64,000 nt of DNA from JACMMS01 sp043758775 (GCA_043758775.1 JAYVMU010000040.1:1-64000), one strand, 5' to 3'; positions 17,942 to 27,900 are shown, numbered from the stretch's first letter. Notes: generated by a model not told the origin, from the sequence alone. Numbers and translations are program-made.

Positions 17942-20383
17942 ATGCAACAGCAATACCCTTTCAAAGAAATCGAACAAACTGCGCAACAATCATGGGAAAA
18001 CAATAAAACCTTTGCGGCCTCTGAAGCTTCAAACAGGACAAAATACTATTGTTTATCTATGTTCCCTTACCCATCTGGTCGTTTGCATATGGGTCATGTT
18101 CGCAACTACACCATTGGGGATGTGCTAAGCCGTTTTCACCGTATGCGTGGCTTTAATGTCATGCAACCCATGGGATGGGATGCCTTTGGTTTACCTGCAG
18201 AAAACGCTGCGATTGCCAATAAAACTGCCCCTGCCAAATGGACCTACAGCAATATTGAACACATGAAAACCCAGCTTAAACAGTTGGGTTTAGCGGTAGA
18301 TTGGGGTAGAGAAATTGCGACTTGCAAACCAGAGTATTACCGTTGGGAGCAATGGCTATTTACCGAGCTTTTCAAAAAAGGCTTAATCTATAAAAAAACT
18401 GCAACAGTGAATTGGGACCCTGTAGACCAGACCGTTTTAGCAAATGAGCAAGTGATTAATGGCAAAGGCTGGCGCAGTGGCGCAGTCGTCGAAAAGCGCG
18501 ATATTCCACAATATTTCATGAAAATTACTGCCTATGCGGATGAGCTTTTAAATGATTTAGACAAACTAGATGGCTGGCCTGAGCAAGTTAAAACCATGCA
18601 ACGCAACTGGATAGGCAAAAGCTACGGCTGCGAAGTCGAGTTTCCTATTGTGGGTCAAAGCGACAATCTAAAAGTCTACACCACTCGTCCAGATACTTTA
18701 ATGGGTGCTACTTATGTGGCTGTTGCCGCTGAACATGCACTTGCCACGTTTGCGGCACAAAATAATCCTGCACTACAAGCTTTCATTGATGAATGCAAAC
18801 TCGGTAGCGTGGCAGAGGCTGATGTCGCCACTGCTGAAAAAAAAGGCATGGCGACTGGTTTATTTGTTACGCACCCGCTCAATGGTGAACAACTACCAGT
18901 TTGGGTTGCCAATTACGTACTCATTAGCTACGGCGAAGGCGCTGTAATGGCGGTACCCGCCCATGATGAACGCGATTTCGAGTTTGCCAATAAATATAAC
19001 TTACCAATTAAAGCGGTAATTAAAAATACTGATGATGACGTTCTGCCAGTGACAGAACACGGTGTTTTATTTGCGTCATCTCAATTTAATGGTTTAGATT
19101 TCGATGCCGCTACTGATGCGATTTCTAGTGTACTTTCTACTAAAAACCTTGGTAAAAAACGCACACAATTCCGCTTACGTGACTGGGGCGTTTCGCGCCA
19201 ACGTTATTGGGGATGTCCAATCCCAATTATCCACTGCGCTAGCTGTGGCGAAGTACCTGTACCCGCCGACCAATTGCCCGTAGTATTGCCAGAAGATGTC
19301 GTGATGGACGGCGTAGGCTCACCCATTAAAAAAGATGCTAGCTTTTATGAAACTACCTGCCCCACTTGTGGCGGCAAAGCCACGCGTGAAACCGACACCT
19401 TAGATACGTTTTTTGAATCATCTTGGTATTTTGCGCGCTACGCCAGTTTTGATAGCGATAAAGCAATGGTTGATGAGCGCGCTAACTATTGGTTGCCGGT
19501 TGATCAATACATCGGCGGCATCGAGCATGCGATTTTGCATTTGCTCTATGCGCGCTTTTTTAACAAACTCATGCGCGATGTGGGCTTGCTTAAAAATGAC
19601 GAACCTTTTACCAAGCTGCTTACGCAAGGCATGGTGCTAAAAGACGGCTCTAAGATGAGCAAATCTAAAGGCAACACGGTAGACCCTCAAGCGCTCATTA
19701 ATAACTACGGCGCAGATACCGCACGTTTGTTTATGATGTTTGCTGCGCCACCAGAGCAAAGCCTGGAATGGGCAGACAGTGGTGTGGAAGGTGCCAATCG
19801 TTTTTTACGCCGCCTATGGAAAGCTTGCTACGACCACTTACAATTAGGCACAGTTGCAGCTTATACCAGCGGTGAGCTTACCAATGACCTGAAAAATCTA
19901 CGTTTGCAATTGCATCAAACTATCGAAAAAGTAGCAGATGATTATGGCCGTCGGCACTCATTTAATACTGCAATTTCATCAGTAATGGAAGTGATGAACA
20001 CGCTAACTAAAGTTGAAAGTACAGACGAAACCACGCGCGCAGTGCGTCAAGAAGTATTACAAAACGCAGTTTTATTGCTATCGCCAATTGTGCCGCATAT
20101 CTGCCAAGCTTTGTGGACAGAGTTGTGCCCTCACAGTAATATTCTCGACATTAGCTGGCCTATTGCCGACAAGGCAGCAATGGTGCAAGATGAACTTGAA
20201 CTGGTGATTCAAGTAAATGGCAAATTGCGTGGCAGTATCACGGTAGCGCGCACAACAGATAAAGCTACCATTGAGAAACACGCGCTAGAACAGCCATTCG
20301 TGCAAAAATATTTAATTGATGGCGCAAGTGTGCGTAAAATAATTGTTGTACCCGACAAACTTGTTAATATTGTCGTGGGCTAA
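17942..20383 (+). CDS. leuS: Leucine-tRNA ligase
   Basis: Class I aminoacyl-tRNA synthetase charging tRNA-Leu. HIGH motif as H49-M-G-H52, KMSKS at 571-575, zinc-knuckle cysteines (CASC and CPTC) and an editing CP1 domain with the conserved TTRPDTLMGAT. At 813 residues it is shorter than the 860-residue E. coli enzyme. The loss is local: between QGMVL and the KMSKS loop only a few residues remain, so the leucine-specific insertion domain is missing, as in Bacillus-type enzymes. The rest is complete. lptE follows after 12 bases, the order leuS-lptE-holA being conserved in proteobacteria. Confidence 0.96.
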   Translation: MQQQYPFKEIEQTAQQSWENNKTFAASEASNRTKYYCLSMFPYPSGRLHMGHVRNYTIGDVLSRFHRMRGFNVMQPMGWDAFGLPAENAAIANKTAPAKWTYSNIEHMKTQLKQLGLAVDWGREIATCKPEYYRWEQWLFTELFKKGLIYKKTATVNWDPVDQTVLANEQVINGKGWRSGAVVEKRDIPQYFMKITAYADELLNDLDKLDGWPEQVKTMQRNWIGKSYGCEVEFPIVGQSDNLKVYTTRPDTLMGATYVAVAAEHALATFAAQNNPALQAFIDECKLGSVAEADVATAEKKGMATGLFVTHPLNGEQLPVWVANYVLISYGEGAVMAVPAHDERDFEFANKYNLPIKAVIKNTDDDVLPVTEHGVLFASSQFNGLDFDAATDAISSVLSTKNLGKKRTQFRLRDWGVSRQRYWGCPIPIIHCASCGEVPVPADQLPVVLPEDVVMDGVGSPIKKDASFYETTCPTCGGKATRETDTLDTFFESSWYFARYASFDSDKAMVDERANYWLPVDQYIGGIEHAILHLLYARFFNKLMRDVGLLKNDEPFTKLLTQGMVLKDGSKMSKSKGNTVDPQALINNYGADTARLFMMFAAPPEQSLEWADSGVEGANRFLRRLWKACYDHLQLGTVAAYTSGELTNDLKNLRLQLHQTIEKVADDYGRRHSFNTAISSVMEVMNTLTKVESTDETTRAVRQEVLQNAVLLLSPIVPHICQALWTELCPHSNILDISWPIADKAAMVQDELELVIQVNGKLRGSITVARTTDKATIEKHALEQPFVQKYLIDGASVRKIIVVPDKLVNIVVG

Positions 20384-20395
20384 TGGAGTGAAACT

Positions 20396-20920
20396 ATGTT
20401 TCGAATTTTGCGTCTAGCCCTTACTTTTTTGATAATTGCCAGCTTACTAGTTGCATGTGGCTTTGAGCTTCGTGGACAAGTTGCGGTGGCTTTTGATAGC
20501 ATTCACTTACAAGGTAGCACGCTCAGCATATCCAAAACTTTGCGCAAAAACTTAGAGGCTAATAACATTAAAGTGCTTCCCACGGCAGACAATGCAGATG
20601 TGTTGCTGGAACTCACCAATGAACAAAGTGAGAAAAAAATTCTCTCACTCAGCGGTAGTGGTGTGGTAAAAGAATATCAGTTGTTTTACCGCATACATTA
20701 TCGTTTACGCGGTGCTAAAGACCCTGTTTGGGGCCCAGAACAGACTATAGAAGCGCAGCGCGATTTTTCATACAGCGATGCAGAATTATTAGCTAAACAA
20801 GGTGAAGAAGCCGCATTAAATGAAAACATGCATAGCGATGTAGTAAATAATTTACTTCGTCGTTTAACTCACTACAAACCTGCATCAGCCAGCAGCGATG
20901 ATACAAGCGCCAAGCCCTAA
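20396..20920 (+). CDS. lptE: LPS-assembly lipoprotein LptE
   Basis: Outer-membrane lipoprotein that plugs the LptD barrel and binds LPS. Signal peptide with lipobox LVAC (lipidated C21) followed by GFELRG, a hallmark of the family. Its 174 residues are typical. It has a GGAG ribosome binding site just upstream. The neighbours leuS and holA give the standard synteny. The partner gene lptD lies at 9.8-12.2 kb in this same window. Confidence 0.92.
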   Translation: MFRILRLALTFLIIASLLVACGFELRGQVAVAFDSIHLQGSTLSISKTLRKNLEANNIKVLPTADNADVLLELTNEQSEKKILSLSGSGVVKEYQLFYRIHYRLRGAKDPVWGPEQTIEAQRDFSYSDAELLAKQGEEAALNENMHSDVVNNLLRRLTHYKPASASSDDTSAKP

Positions 20921-20955
20921 TTGTTCTGCTCAATTGAAGCACTAGTTTTTTAATC

Positions 20956-21993
20956 ATGCTTCTAAAACCAGAACAACTTGAAGCGAGCTTGAAAAAAGGC
21001 TTACAGTCCTTATATGTATTAGTAGGTGATGAACCGCTAGCACAAAAAGAGTGTTTGGATTTGATTAGACTGAGTGCACGCCAAGCGGGTTGTGATGAGC
21101 GCACTAGCTTTACTGTTGATCGTTATTTTAATTGGCAACAATTAAATCATTTCGACCAATCGATGTCGCTATTTTCTAGCCAGCGTTTGCTTGAAATATA
21201 TGTACCGACCGGAAAACCCGGGGTAGAAGGCGGCAAGGCTCTAGCACAATTGGCAAATCAGCCCATGACTGACACCACAGTGATTATTGTATTGCCGACC
21301 TTAGAGCGCGATACTAAGAATAGTGCTTGGTTTAATAGTTTAGAGCAGGTTGGCGTTTGCATTACATTGAATGAAGTGAGTATTCATACGCTTCCACAAT
21401 GGATAGCGCAACGCATGAGCCAACAAGGACAAAACACCGACAACACTACTTTGGAGTTTATTGCCAATCAAGTAGAAGGCAATTTACTGGCAGCTCACCA
21501 AGAGATTCAAAAGCTGGGATTACTCTACCCTGCGGGAAAGCTAACCGACAGTGAAGTACGTGCAGCGGTGCTGAATGTATCGCGCTTTGATGCGTTTCAA
21601 CTGGGTGAAGCCGTATTAGCAGGTGATGCTGAACGTGCAGTACGCATAGCTCAAGGCTTGCAAGATGAAGGTGAACAGGCGGTGGCGGTAATGAATCCGC
21701 TGATGTGGGTGTTACGGCCTCTGGTGCGCATCAAGCATGCCGAAGCTAGAGGCGAAAACCTGAACAATGTCATGACGCAGGCGCGTATCTTTGGTGACAG
21801 ACAAAATATGGTCAGGCGTGCTTTAAGCCGCCTAAGTTTACGCCAGTTAGATGCGGCTTTAGCCAAACTAACTGACATTGATAAAATCGCTAAAGGCATG
21901 ATGCAAGGCGATGCCTGGCTTGAGATTTCACGGCTATGCTATGGGCTAGCAAGAATAGAGCCTAGCAAAAATAGGGCTAGCAAGCGTGGCTAA
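20956..21993 (+). CDS. holA: DNA polymerase III subunit delta
   Basis: Clamp-loader wrench subunit that opens the beta clamp. 345 residues with the N-terminal AAA+-like domain (VLVGDEPLAQKE near residues 20-31) and the C-terminal collar domain. The delta subunit does not need a functional P-loop, and none is seen. It lies in the leuS-lptE-holA series and is probably co-transcribed. The broken TfoX-domain gene starts 19 bases later. Confidence 0.93.
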   Translation: MLLKPEQLEASLKKGLQSLYVLVGDEPLAQKECLDLIRLSARQAGCDERTSFTVDRYFNWQQLNHFDQSMSLFSSQRLLEIYVPTGKPGVEGGKALAQLANQPMTDTTVIIVLPTLERDTKNSAWFNSLEQVGVCITLNEVSIHTLPQWIAQRMSQQGQNTDNTTLEFIANQVEGNLLAAHQEIQKLGLLYPAGKLTDSEVRAAVLNVSRFDAFQLGEAVLAGDAERAVRIAQGLQDEGEQAVAVMNPLMWVLRPLVRIKHAEARGENLNNVMTQARIFGDRQNMVRRALSRLSLRQLDAALAKLTDIDKIAKGMMQGDAWLEISRLCYGLARIEPSKNRASKRG

Positions 21994-22012
21994 TCAGCCA
22001 AAATAACTTAAT

Positions 22013-22370
22013 ATGTCTGAGTTTGTTGAATTTGTAAAAGAAATATTTCAACCATTCGGTGGCGTGACAGCACGAAAAATGTTTAGTGGCTACGGTTTAT
22101 ATTACGATAGCATGATGTTCGGTTTGATAGCAGATGAGACGCTATACCTTAAAGTGGATAATACGACTGCTGTATTGTTTGAAGCTAAAGGATTAACACC
22201 ATTTACTTATAATCGAGCAGATAAAGTGGTAAAAATGTCTTAACTATCTAGCACCAGCAGAAATATATGATGAACCAGCAGAAGCAGTAAAGTGGGCAAA
22301 ATTGGCGGTTGAAGCCGCCTACCGAAGCAAAAGTCACAGTAAAAAACCAGTAAGACTCGCTCAAAATTAA
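22013..22370 (+). pseudogene. TfoX N-terminal-domain protein, frameshifted
   Basis: The first frame gives 76 residues matching the N-terminal TfoX/Sxy domain (FGGVTARKMFSGYGLY, DETLYLKVD) and ends prematurely at TAA 22241-22243, just after VVKMS. Deleting one A at 22242-22243 restores the family sequence SYYLAPAEIYDEPAEAVKWA and leads to a TAA at 22368-22370, giving about 118 residues, the normal length of stand-alone TfoX-N proteins. Function of these short proteins is unclear, and the competence link belongs to the longer Sxy. It sits between holA and proA. One inserted base could be real decay or an assembly error. Confidence 0.8.
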
Positions 22371-22380
22371 AGAGTAAATA

Positions 22381-23637
22381 ATGAATATTAAAGATTACAT
22401 GCAGAAAGTTGGTCAACAAGCCCGCGCCGCCTCACGCGCGATGGCTAAGGCCGATGCTAACACTAAAAATCTTGCGCTCACTACCATTGCACAAGCGATT
22501 ATCCGCGAGAAAACTGCCCTGCTTGCCGCTAATCAACTGGATTTAGATGCCGCCAAAGCTGCTGGCATGGAAGCCGCCATGTTAGACCGCTTAGCGCTGA
22601 CTGAAAAAAGTATCGCAACAATGGTTGAAGGTTTACAACAAATCGCCACACTTCACGACCCAATCGGCGAAATTACTGATTTGAAATATCGCCCTTCTGG
22701 CATACAAATTGGCAATATGCGCGTGCCTTTAGGAGTGATTGGCATTATTTACGAAGCTAGGCCAAACGTGACGGTAGATGCTGCTGGATTGTGTATTAAA
22801 TCCGGCAATGCGGCGATTTTACGTGGTGGTAGCGAGGCAATCCATTGCAACCAAGCATTGGCTAAATTAGTGCATGAAGGCTTAACAAAGGCGGGCTTAC
22901 CAACTGCAGCTGTACAAGTGATTGAAACGACCGACCGCGCAGCGGTAGGCGAACTTATTACCATGAAACAGTACGTTGATGTGATTGTGCCACGTGGCGG
23001 TAAAGGTTTAATTGAACGCATCAGCAATGAAGCGCGCATCCCAGTGATTAAGCACTTAGACGGTAATTGCCATGTATACGTGGATGATGATGCAGATTTG
23101 GTTAAAGCTTTAGCGATCGTAGAAAATAGCAAAACGCAGCGTTTAGGTACCTGTAACACAGCCGAATCACTTTTGATTGCACGCTCCGTGGCGAAAGAAA
23201 TGTTGCCAAAAATCGCCAAAATGTTAATAGCTGAAGGCATTGAAATTCGCGGTTGTGTAGAAACTTGTGCGCTGGTCAGTGAAGCAAAACCTGCAACGGC
23301 TGAAGACTATTACACGGAATATTTAGCTGCCATTATTTCGAGCAAAGTAGTCAGCGGTCTGGATGAAGCGATTGCGCATATTAATGAGCATTCATCACAA
23401 CATACCGAAGCAATAGTCACAGAAAACTATACAAAAGCACGTCAATTTTTACGTGAAGTAGATTCCAGTTCGGTCATGGTCAATGCTTCTACTCGCTTCG
23501 CTGATGGCTTTGAATATGGCTTGGGTGCTGAAATTGGAATTTCTACTGACAAATTACATGCCCGTGGCCCTGTAGGCTTAAACGGCTTAACCTCCGTCAA
23601 ATATGTGGTGCTGGGCGATGGTCAAGTACGGGCTTAA
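22381..23637 (+). CDS. proA: Gamma-glutamyl phosphate reductase
   Basis: Second step of proline synthesis, reducing gamma-glutamyl phosphate to the semialdehyde with NADPH. Aldehyde dehydrogenase fold. The catalytic cysteine lies in the LGTCNTAESLL motif in the middle, and the C-terminal substrate site reads NASTRFADGFEYGLGAEIG. Its 418 residues are standard. The partner kinase proB is at 58-59 kb, not adjacent. nadD follows after 31 bases, a neighbour order also seen in other betaproteobacteria. Confidence 0.97.
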   Translation: MNIKDYMQKVGQQARAASRAMAKADANTKNLALTTIAQAIIREKTALLAANQLDLDAAKAAGMEAAMLDRLALTEKSIATMVEGLQQIATLHDPIGEITDLKYRPSGIQIGNMRVPLGVIGIIYEARPNVTVDAAGLCIKSGNAAILRGGSEAIHCNQALAKLVHEGLTKAGLPTAAVQVIETTDRAAVGELITMKQYVDVIVPRGGKGLIERISNEARIPVIKHLDGNCHVYVDDDADLVKALAIVENSKTQRLGTCNTAESLLIARSVAKEMLPKIAKMLIAEGIEIRGCVETCALVSEAKPATAEDYYTEYLAAIISSKVVSGLDEAIAHINEHSSQHTEAIVTENYTKARQFLREVDSSSVMVNASTRFADGFEYGLGAEIGISTDKLHARGPVGLNGLTSVKYVVLGDGQVRA

Positions 23638-23668
23638 TCTACACTCGCATAATTAACACCATTAGTGA

Positions 23669-24328
23669 ATGACCACTTCTGCACACAACATCATTGGCAT
23701 TATGGGTGGTACTTTTAATCCTATTCATTATGGTCATTTGCGTATTGCGCAAGAACTAGCAGATGAGTTAAATTTTGATGAGGTACGTTTTATTCCATCG
23801 GCTAATCCGCCCCATAAAACTCAGCCTAGCGTATCGGCGCAGCATCGTGTAGCTATGGTAAACCTAGCCATCAGTAGCAACCCGAAATTTAAACTGGATG
23901 AGCGCGAATTAGGCCGTGCAGGGGCTTCATATACATACGACACATTACAAAGCTTGCGTGACGAATTAGGTAAAGAAATCAGTATTTGCTTGCTGATGGG
24001 CAGTGATGCTTTTATGAAATTTAATACCTGGCACCGCTGGAATGAGCTACTTGAGCTTTGCCATATCGTGCTGGTGAAACGCCCTACTGAGGAACCACTA
24101 CGAGCATTGGCAGCCGAATTGCAAACCTTACTGCATAATCACTACACTGAACATCACGATGATTTAATTCACACCGCGGCTGGACATATCACTATGCAAG
24201 CGGTGACTGCTTTAGATATTTCCGCCACAGCAATTCGCGCTCAATTCAATTTAGGCAAAAGCACGCAATACTTAATGCCAGATGCCGTGATTGATTACAT
24301 AGATAAGCATCGACTCTATCTAGCTTAA
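23669..24328 (+). CDS. nadD: Nicotinate-nucleotide adenylyltransferase
   Basis: Forms deamido-NAD from nicotinate mononucleotide and ATP. The nucleotidyltransferase signature GGTFNPIHYGHL is at the N-terminus and the second motif ISATAIRA near the C-terminus. 219 residues. Its stop overlaps the stop of convergent bioD by a few bases, so no separate terminator lies between them. Confidence 0.96.
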   Translation: MTTSAHNIIGIMGGTFNPIHYGHLRIAQELADELNFDEVRFIPSANPPHKTQPSVSAQHRVAMVNLAISSNPKFKLDERELGRAGASYTYDTLQSLRDELGKEISICLLMGSDAFMKFNTWHRWNELLELCHIVLVKRPTEEPLRALAAELQTLLHNHYTEHHDDLIHTAAGHITMQAVTALDISATAIRAQFNLGKSTQYLMPDAVIDYIDKHRLYLA

Positions 24329-24966
24329 AAGCGCACTGCTTCATTCCACTTTACTTGTGCCAAACATGGGGCAGCAATCATCTGTTTTAAAGTATCAAAA
24401 TTCTCCTGATATGCTGTCATTTCACCGCTTACCTGATTAGCCACCCAGCCAGTGAGCGTTAGTCCACGGGCTTGTATAGCTTGCACCGTGAGTAGTGCAT
24501 GATTAATACAACCTAAGCGCATGCCAACGACTAAAATCACTGGTAGATTGAGTTTTACCACTAAATCAGTGGTAGTTTCACACTCGTTAAGTGGCACACA
24601 CAAACCACCAGCACCTTCGACAATCACCACATCAGCCAGCTGAGTTAACTGCTTAAATGCGGTGGCGATAACCTCTAAGGAAACTGTCACTCCTGCCTGT
24701 TTTGCCGCGATATGGGGCGCTATGGCAGCTTGAAAAGCATAAGGATTAATCAGTGCTAGCGGTGCTTTAATATTACTGGCTTGCAGCAACTGACTAACAT
24801 CTCCGTTGAGTAACTGACCATTAACTAGTTCGCAACCCGCCGCAACAGGCTTCATGCCAAGCACGTTCACATTCATCTGAGCAAAATGCCTAATCAGACT
24901 GCTGGCTATATAGGTTTTACCCACATCAGTGTCAGTACCAGTAATAAAGTAGGATTGTGTTTGCAT
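24325..24966 (-). CDS. bioD: Dethiobiotin synthetase
   Basis: Closes the ureido ring from 7,8-diaminopelargonate, CO2 and ATP. N-terminal P-loop variant GTDTDVGKTYIA and the substrate/metal segment VEGAGGLCVPLN. 213 residues. Last gene of the bioB-F-H-C-D unit, 17 bases after bioC. Confidence 0.95.
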   Translation of the reverse strand: MQTQSYFITGTDTDVGKTYIASSLIRHFAQMNVNVLGMKPVAAGCELVNGQLLNGDVSQLLQASNIKAPLALINPYAFQAAIAPHIAAKQAGVTVSLEVIATAFKQLTQLADVVIVEGAGGLCVPLNECETTTDLVVKLNLPVILVVGMRLGCINHALLTVQAIQARGLTLTGWVANQVSGEMTAYQENFDTLKQMIAAPCLAQVKWNEAVRF

Positions 24967-24983
24967 GAGCGATCGCTACGTCA

Positions 24984-25916
24984 TTATTTTGCGCGAAAAG
25001 TGATGGGTGATACGCCATCGCTTATTTTTTGTTTAGGCGTGACTTTCCAGGCATGCCCATAAACGACTTCAAATGTGGCGGGCAACTTACCACCTTGCGC
25101 CTTATCGCCCTGCCTGAATTTCTCGTAATTATCCGTCAGGTTTTTCAAAAAACCCTTACCTTGTAAACCTCGCGTTCGACCATCCGCCGCGTTATGCGCA
25201 CCAATCGCCTTTAAATCACGCATCACGTCCATTACATCATCATAGGTCAACGTATAGCGCTCTACATCCAGCACAGGCGCGCTGAAACCAGCGCGTACCA
25301 GAGCATCGCCAATATCATGCATGTCAATAAAGCGACTGACACTGACATGTTCACCATCGATATGACTGGCGACGCGTAGTTCTTTGAGTGTGTCAGGGCC
25401 AAATGTGCTGAACATCAGCAGTCCTTCCGGCTGCAACACACGTTGCGCCTCGCTAAACACCAAATCCAAATCATTGCACCACTGCACAGCCAGATTAGAC
25501 CAAAGCAAACCGATGCTGTTATCAGCGATTGGCAGATGTTCAATATCAGCACACAGATATTGCTGCTGACCAATGCCCAACAGTGTTTTCAGTTTCTGTA
25601 TAGAGGATATATTTTGCGCCTTTTTAAGCATACCCATGGCTATATCCAGCGACAGCACCTGTGCTTTTTTGAAGTGATGTGCTAAAGCCAAACTTGCATG
25701 ACCAGTGCCACAGCCCATATCCAGTATGGTTTGCGGGGTAATCTTAACCAGATCCAAACGGTTTAGCATTTCTTCACGCACAGTCTTTTGCAGTACGGCA
25801 GCCGCATCATAACTGTTGGCGGCGCGATCAAACGAAGCACGCACACGGGCTTTATCCATGTGGTAAATATCATGTGGGGCAGGCGTGTTATTCAAACTCG
25901 AGCTTATTTGGTTCAT
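24984..25916 (-). CDS. bioC: Malonyl-ACP O-methyltransferase BioC
   Basis: SAM-dependent methyltransferase that methylates the free carboxyl of malonyl-ACP to disguise it for elongation to pimeloyl-ACP. SAM motif I reads ILDMGCGTGHASLALA, and the N-terminal KARVRASFDRAANSYD is typical of BioC. 310 residues from the ATG at 25916. A second possible start is the ATG at 25859 (MDKARVRAS). Stands between bioH and bioD, which matches its role as the first dedicated step, with BioH removing the methyl ester at the end. Confidence 0.93.
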   Translation of the reverse strand: MNQISSSLNNTPAPHDIYHMDKARVRASFDRAANSYDAAAVLQKTVREEMLNRLDLVKITPQTILDMGCGTGHASLALAHHFKKAQVLSLDIAMGMLKKAQNISSIQKLKTLLGIGQQQYLCADIEHLPIADNSIGLLWSNLAVQWCNDLDLVFSEAQRVLQPEGLLMFSTFGPDTLKELRVASHIDGEHVSVSRFIDMHDIGDALVRAGFSAPVLDVERYTLTYDDVMDVMRDLKAIGAHNAADGRTRGLQGKGFLKNLTDNYEKFRQGDKAQGGKLPATFEVVYGHAWKVTPKQKISDGVSPITFRAK

Positions 25917-25960
25917 GGGCTTATACTGCTTAGTTTCGGTAACTGATAGATTGGAATGAG

Positions 25961-26734
25961 CTATTGCTGGTCTGGTTCTAAAAATTGTATTAATGCTTCA
26001 ATAAATTGGGTTTGATGTGATAAAAATGGCGCATGCGACGCCCCTGCAATCACACGTAAAAACCCTAACGGTAAATGCTGCGACATCCAATGTGCTGCTT
26101 GCACCGGTGCTAGCGTATCGCGATCTCCATGAATCAATAACGTTGGCTTTCTAATATCGATCATTTCATCCCGCAAATCCGTATCCAGCAGCACTTGCAA
26201 AGCACGTTGCAACGTCGTTTGCGTGGGTGTAGGCTTATCAGCAAAAGCACTGCGCAACTGACGCACGGTACTACGAGCATCACTCGCTCCCATGCACTGC
26301 AAAGTTAAGAACTGCATCATGGTGGCTTGATAATTTTCATTTACTTTTTGCGAAAAATCATCAAACGCGGCAGGGTCCACGCCATTTTGCCAATCTGACT
26401 TATTAACAAAACTTGGTGTAGAACCCACCAATACTAGCCGTCGGATACGATCTGGCTGCGACATGGCAATACGCATGGCAACTAATCCACCTAAAGACCA
26501 GCCCAGCACATTAGCTTTACCCGGAATACTTTCCCCCACTGCATCCGCCAGTGCATGCAAATGAAATGGCTCGATTGGGCGGCTCTCGCCCATACCTGGC
26601 AAATCTACCAAATGCAATGTAAAGAGTTTAGATAAGGGTTTAATTAGCGGCTGAAACACGGCACTATTCATGCCCCAGCCATGAATTAACACCAAATTGG
26701 GCCCAGTGCCTATCGTTTTTACATGAACACTCAT
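25961..26734 (-). CDS. bioH: Pimeloyl-ACP methyl ester carboxylesterase BioH
   Basis: Alpha/beta hydrolase that frees pimeloyl-ACP from its methyl ester and ends the BioC-started chain. Nucleophile elbow GWSLGG, oxyanion region HGWGMNSAVF, Asp in the HGDRDTLAP segment and catalytic His in GASHAPFLSH. 257 residues. It overlaps the bioF stop by four bases, so it is translationally coupled. Confidence 0.94.
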   Translation of the reverse strand: MSVHVKTIGTGPNLVLIHGWGMNSAVFQPLIKPLSKLFTLHLVDLPGMGESRPIEPFHLHALADAVGESIPGKANVLGWSLGGLVAMRIAMSQPDRIRRLVLVGSTPSFVNKSDWQNGVDPAAFDDFSQKVNENYQATMMQFLTLQCMGASDARSTVRQLRSAFADKPTPTQTTLQRALQVLLDTDLRDEMIDIRKPTLLIHGDRDTLAPVQAAHWMSQHLPLGFLRVIAGASHAPFLSHQTQFIEALIQFLEPDQQ

Positions 26735-27900
26735 TGTTTGGTCTCTGCTAAATACAGCGCTTCCACTAACTTTTCTATATCTTGCAAACTGTGTGCCGCA
26801 GTCAAAGAAATTCTCAATCTGGCCGTACCTGCTGGCACAGTAGGCGGGCGTATAGCTGGCACCAAAATACCCAAAGTTAGCAAATACTCACTCAACTGAA
26901 TGGCTGCATCATTACTTCCTATCAGCAATGGCTGAATGGCAGATGACGAATCCATCAATTGCCAGTTTTTTAAATTTAACGATTGCTTTAACGTAGCAAT
27001 CAAATTATTCAAATGTACGCGTAATGCATCACCATTTTTTATTATTTCTAACGCTGCTGATAAGGCATAAGCAAGCGCGGGAGGTGCTGCTGTTGTATAA
27101 ATATGCGTACGTGCTTTTTGCTTTAGATAATCAATAATCACATGATTCGCCGCGACAAAGGCACCAGACACCCCAGCGGCTTTGCCTAGTGTTGCCATAT
27201 AAATGATACGTGGCGAACTTAATGCAAAATGACTTAACGTACCGCGTCCATTTTTACCCAGCACACCAAAACCATGTGCATCGTCTAACAAACAATATGC
27301 GTCATATTGCCCACACAAAGCCAGTATTTTATCTAATGGAGCAACATCACCATCCATACTGAATACTGCATCAACCACTATTAGCTTGCGTTTAGCGCTA
27401 CTATTTCCACAGGCTTTTTTAAGCAAGCTTTCAAGCGCTGCCATGTCATTGTGTGGGTAACGCTGCAAATTTGCGCGCGATAACACCGCTGCATCATTAA
27501 GCGAAGCATGATTTAATTTATCAGAAAAAATCACATCATTACGGCCGACAATCGTTGTAACCATACCAATGTTTGCCATATAGCCAGTAGAAAACAATAG
27601 TGCATCATCCATGCCTACAAACTCTGCCAACTCTTGTTCAAGCGCATCGTGGAACTGATGATGGCCAGTAATAAGATGTGATGCGCCGCTACCAACACCC
27701 GCCTGTTCAATGCCTTGCTGCATGGCAGCTTTAAGCTTGGAGTGATTGGCTAAACCGAGATAGTCGTTGCTACAAAATGACAGCACAGGCTGACCATCCA
27801 CCACCACGTACGCAGATTGTGCGCTTTGCAGCAAACGACGCCGACGTGTTAAACCATCGGCAGCACGCTGTTCAAGCTCGGCTTTTAGGTCATTAATCAC
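26731..27900 (-). CDS. bioF: 8-amino-7-oxononanoate synthase
   Basis: PLP-dependent condensation of pimeloyl-ACP (or -CoA) with alanine. Alpha-oxoamine synthase features include FCSNDYLGLANH near the N-terminus, LDDAHGFGVLG holding the PLP-ring Asp, and the Schiff-base Lys in ATLGKAAG. 389 residues starting at a GTG (27900). No nearby ATG fits. It lies 15 bases after bioB and overlaps bioH. Confidence 0.95.
   Translation of the reverse strand: MINDLKAELEQRAADGLTRRRRLLQSAQSAYVVVDGQPVLSFCSNDYLGLANHSKLKAAMQQGIEQAGVGSGASHLITGHHQFHDALEQELAEFVGMDDALLFSTGYMANIGMVTTIVGRNDVIFSDKLNHASLNDAAVLSRANLQRYPHNDMAALESLLKKACGNSSAKRKLIVVDAVFSMDGDVAPLDKILALCGQYDAYCLLDDAHGFGVLGKNGRGTLSHFALSSPRIIYMATLGKAAGVSGAFVAANHVIIDYLKQKARTHIYTTAAPPALAYALSAALEIIKNGDALRVHLNNLIATLKQSLNLKNWQLMDSSSAIQPLLIGSNDAAIQLSEYLLTLGILVPAIRPPTVPAGTARLRISLTAAHSLQDIEKLVEALYLAETKQ

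Noticed and set aside
22749..23240. 163-codon minus-strand ORF inside proA
   Set aside because: proA is complete and conserved across this stretch; the antisense product has no signal, domain or ribosome binding site.
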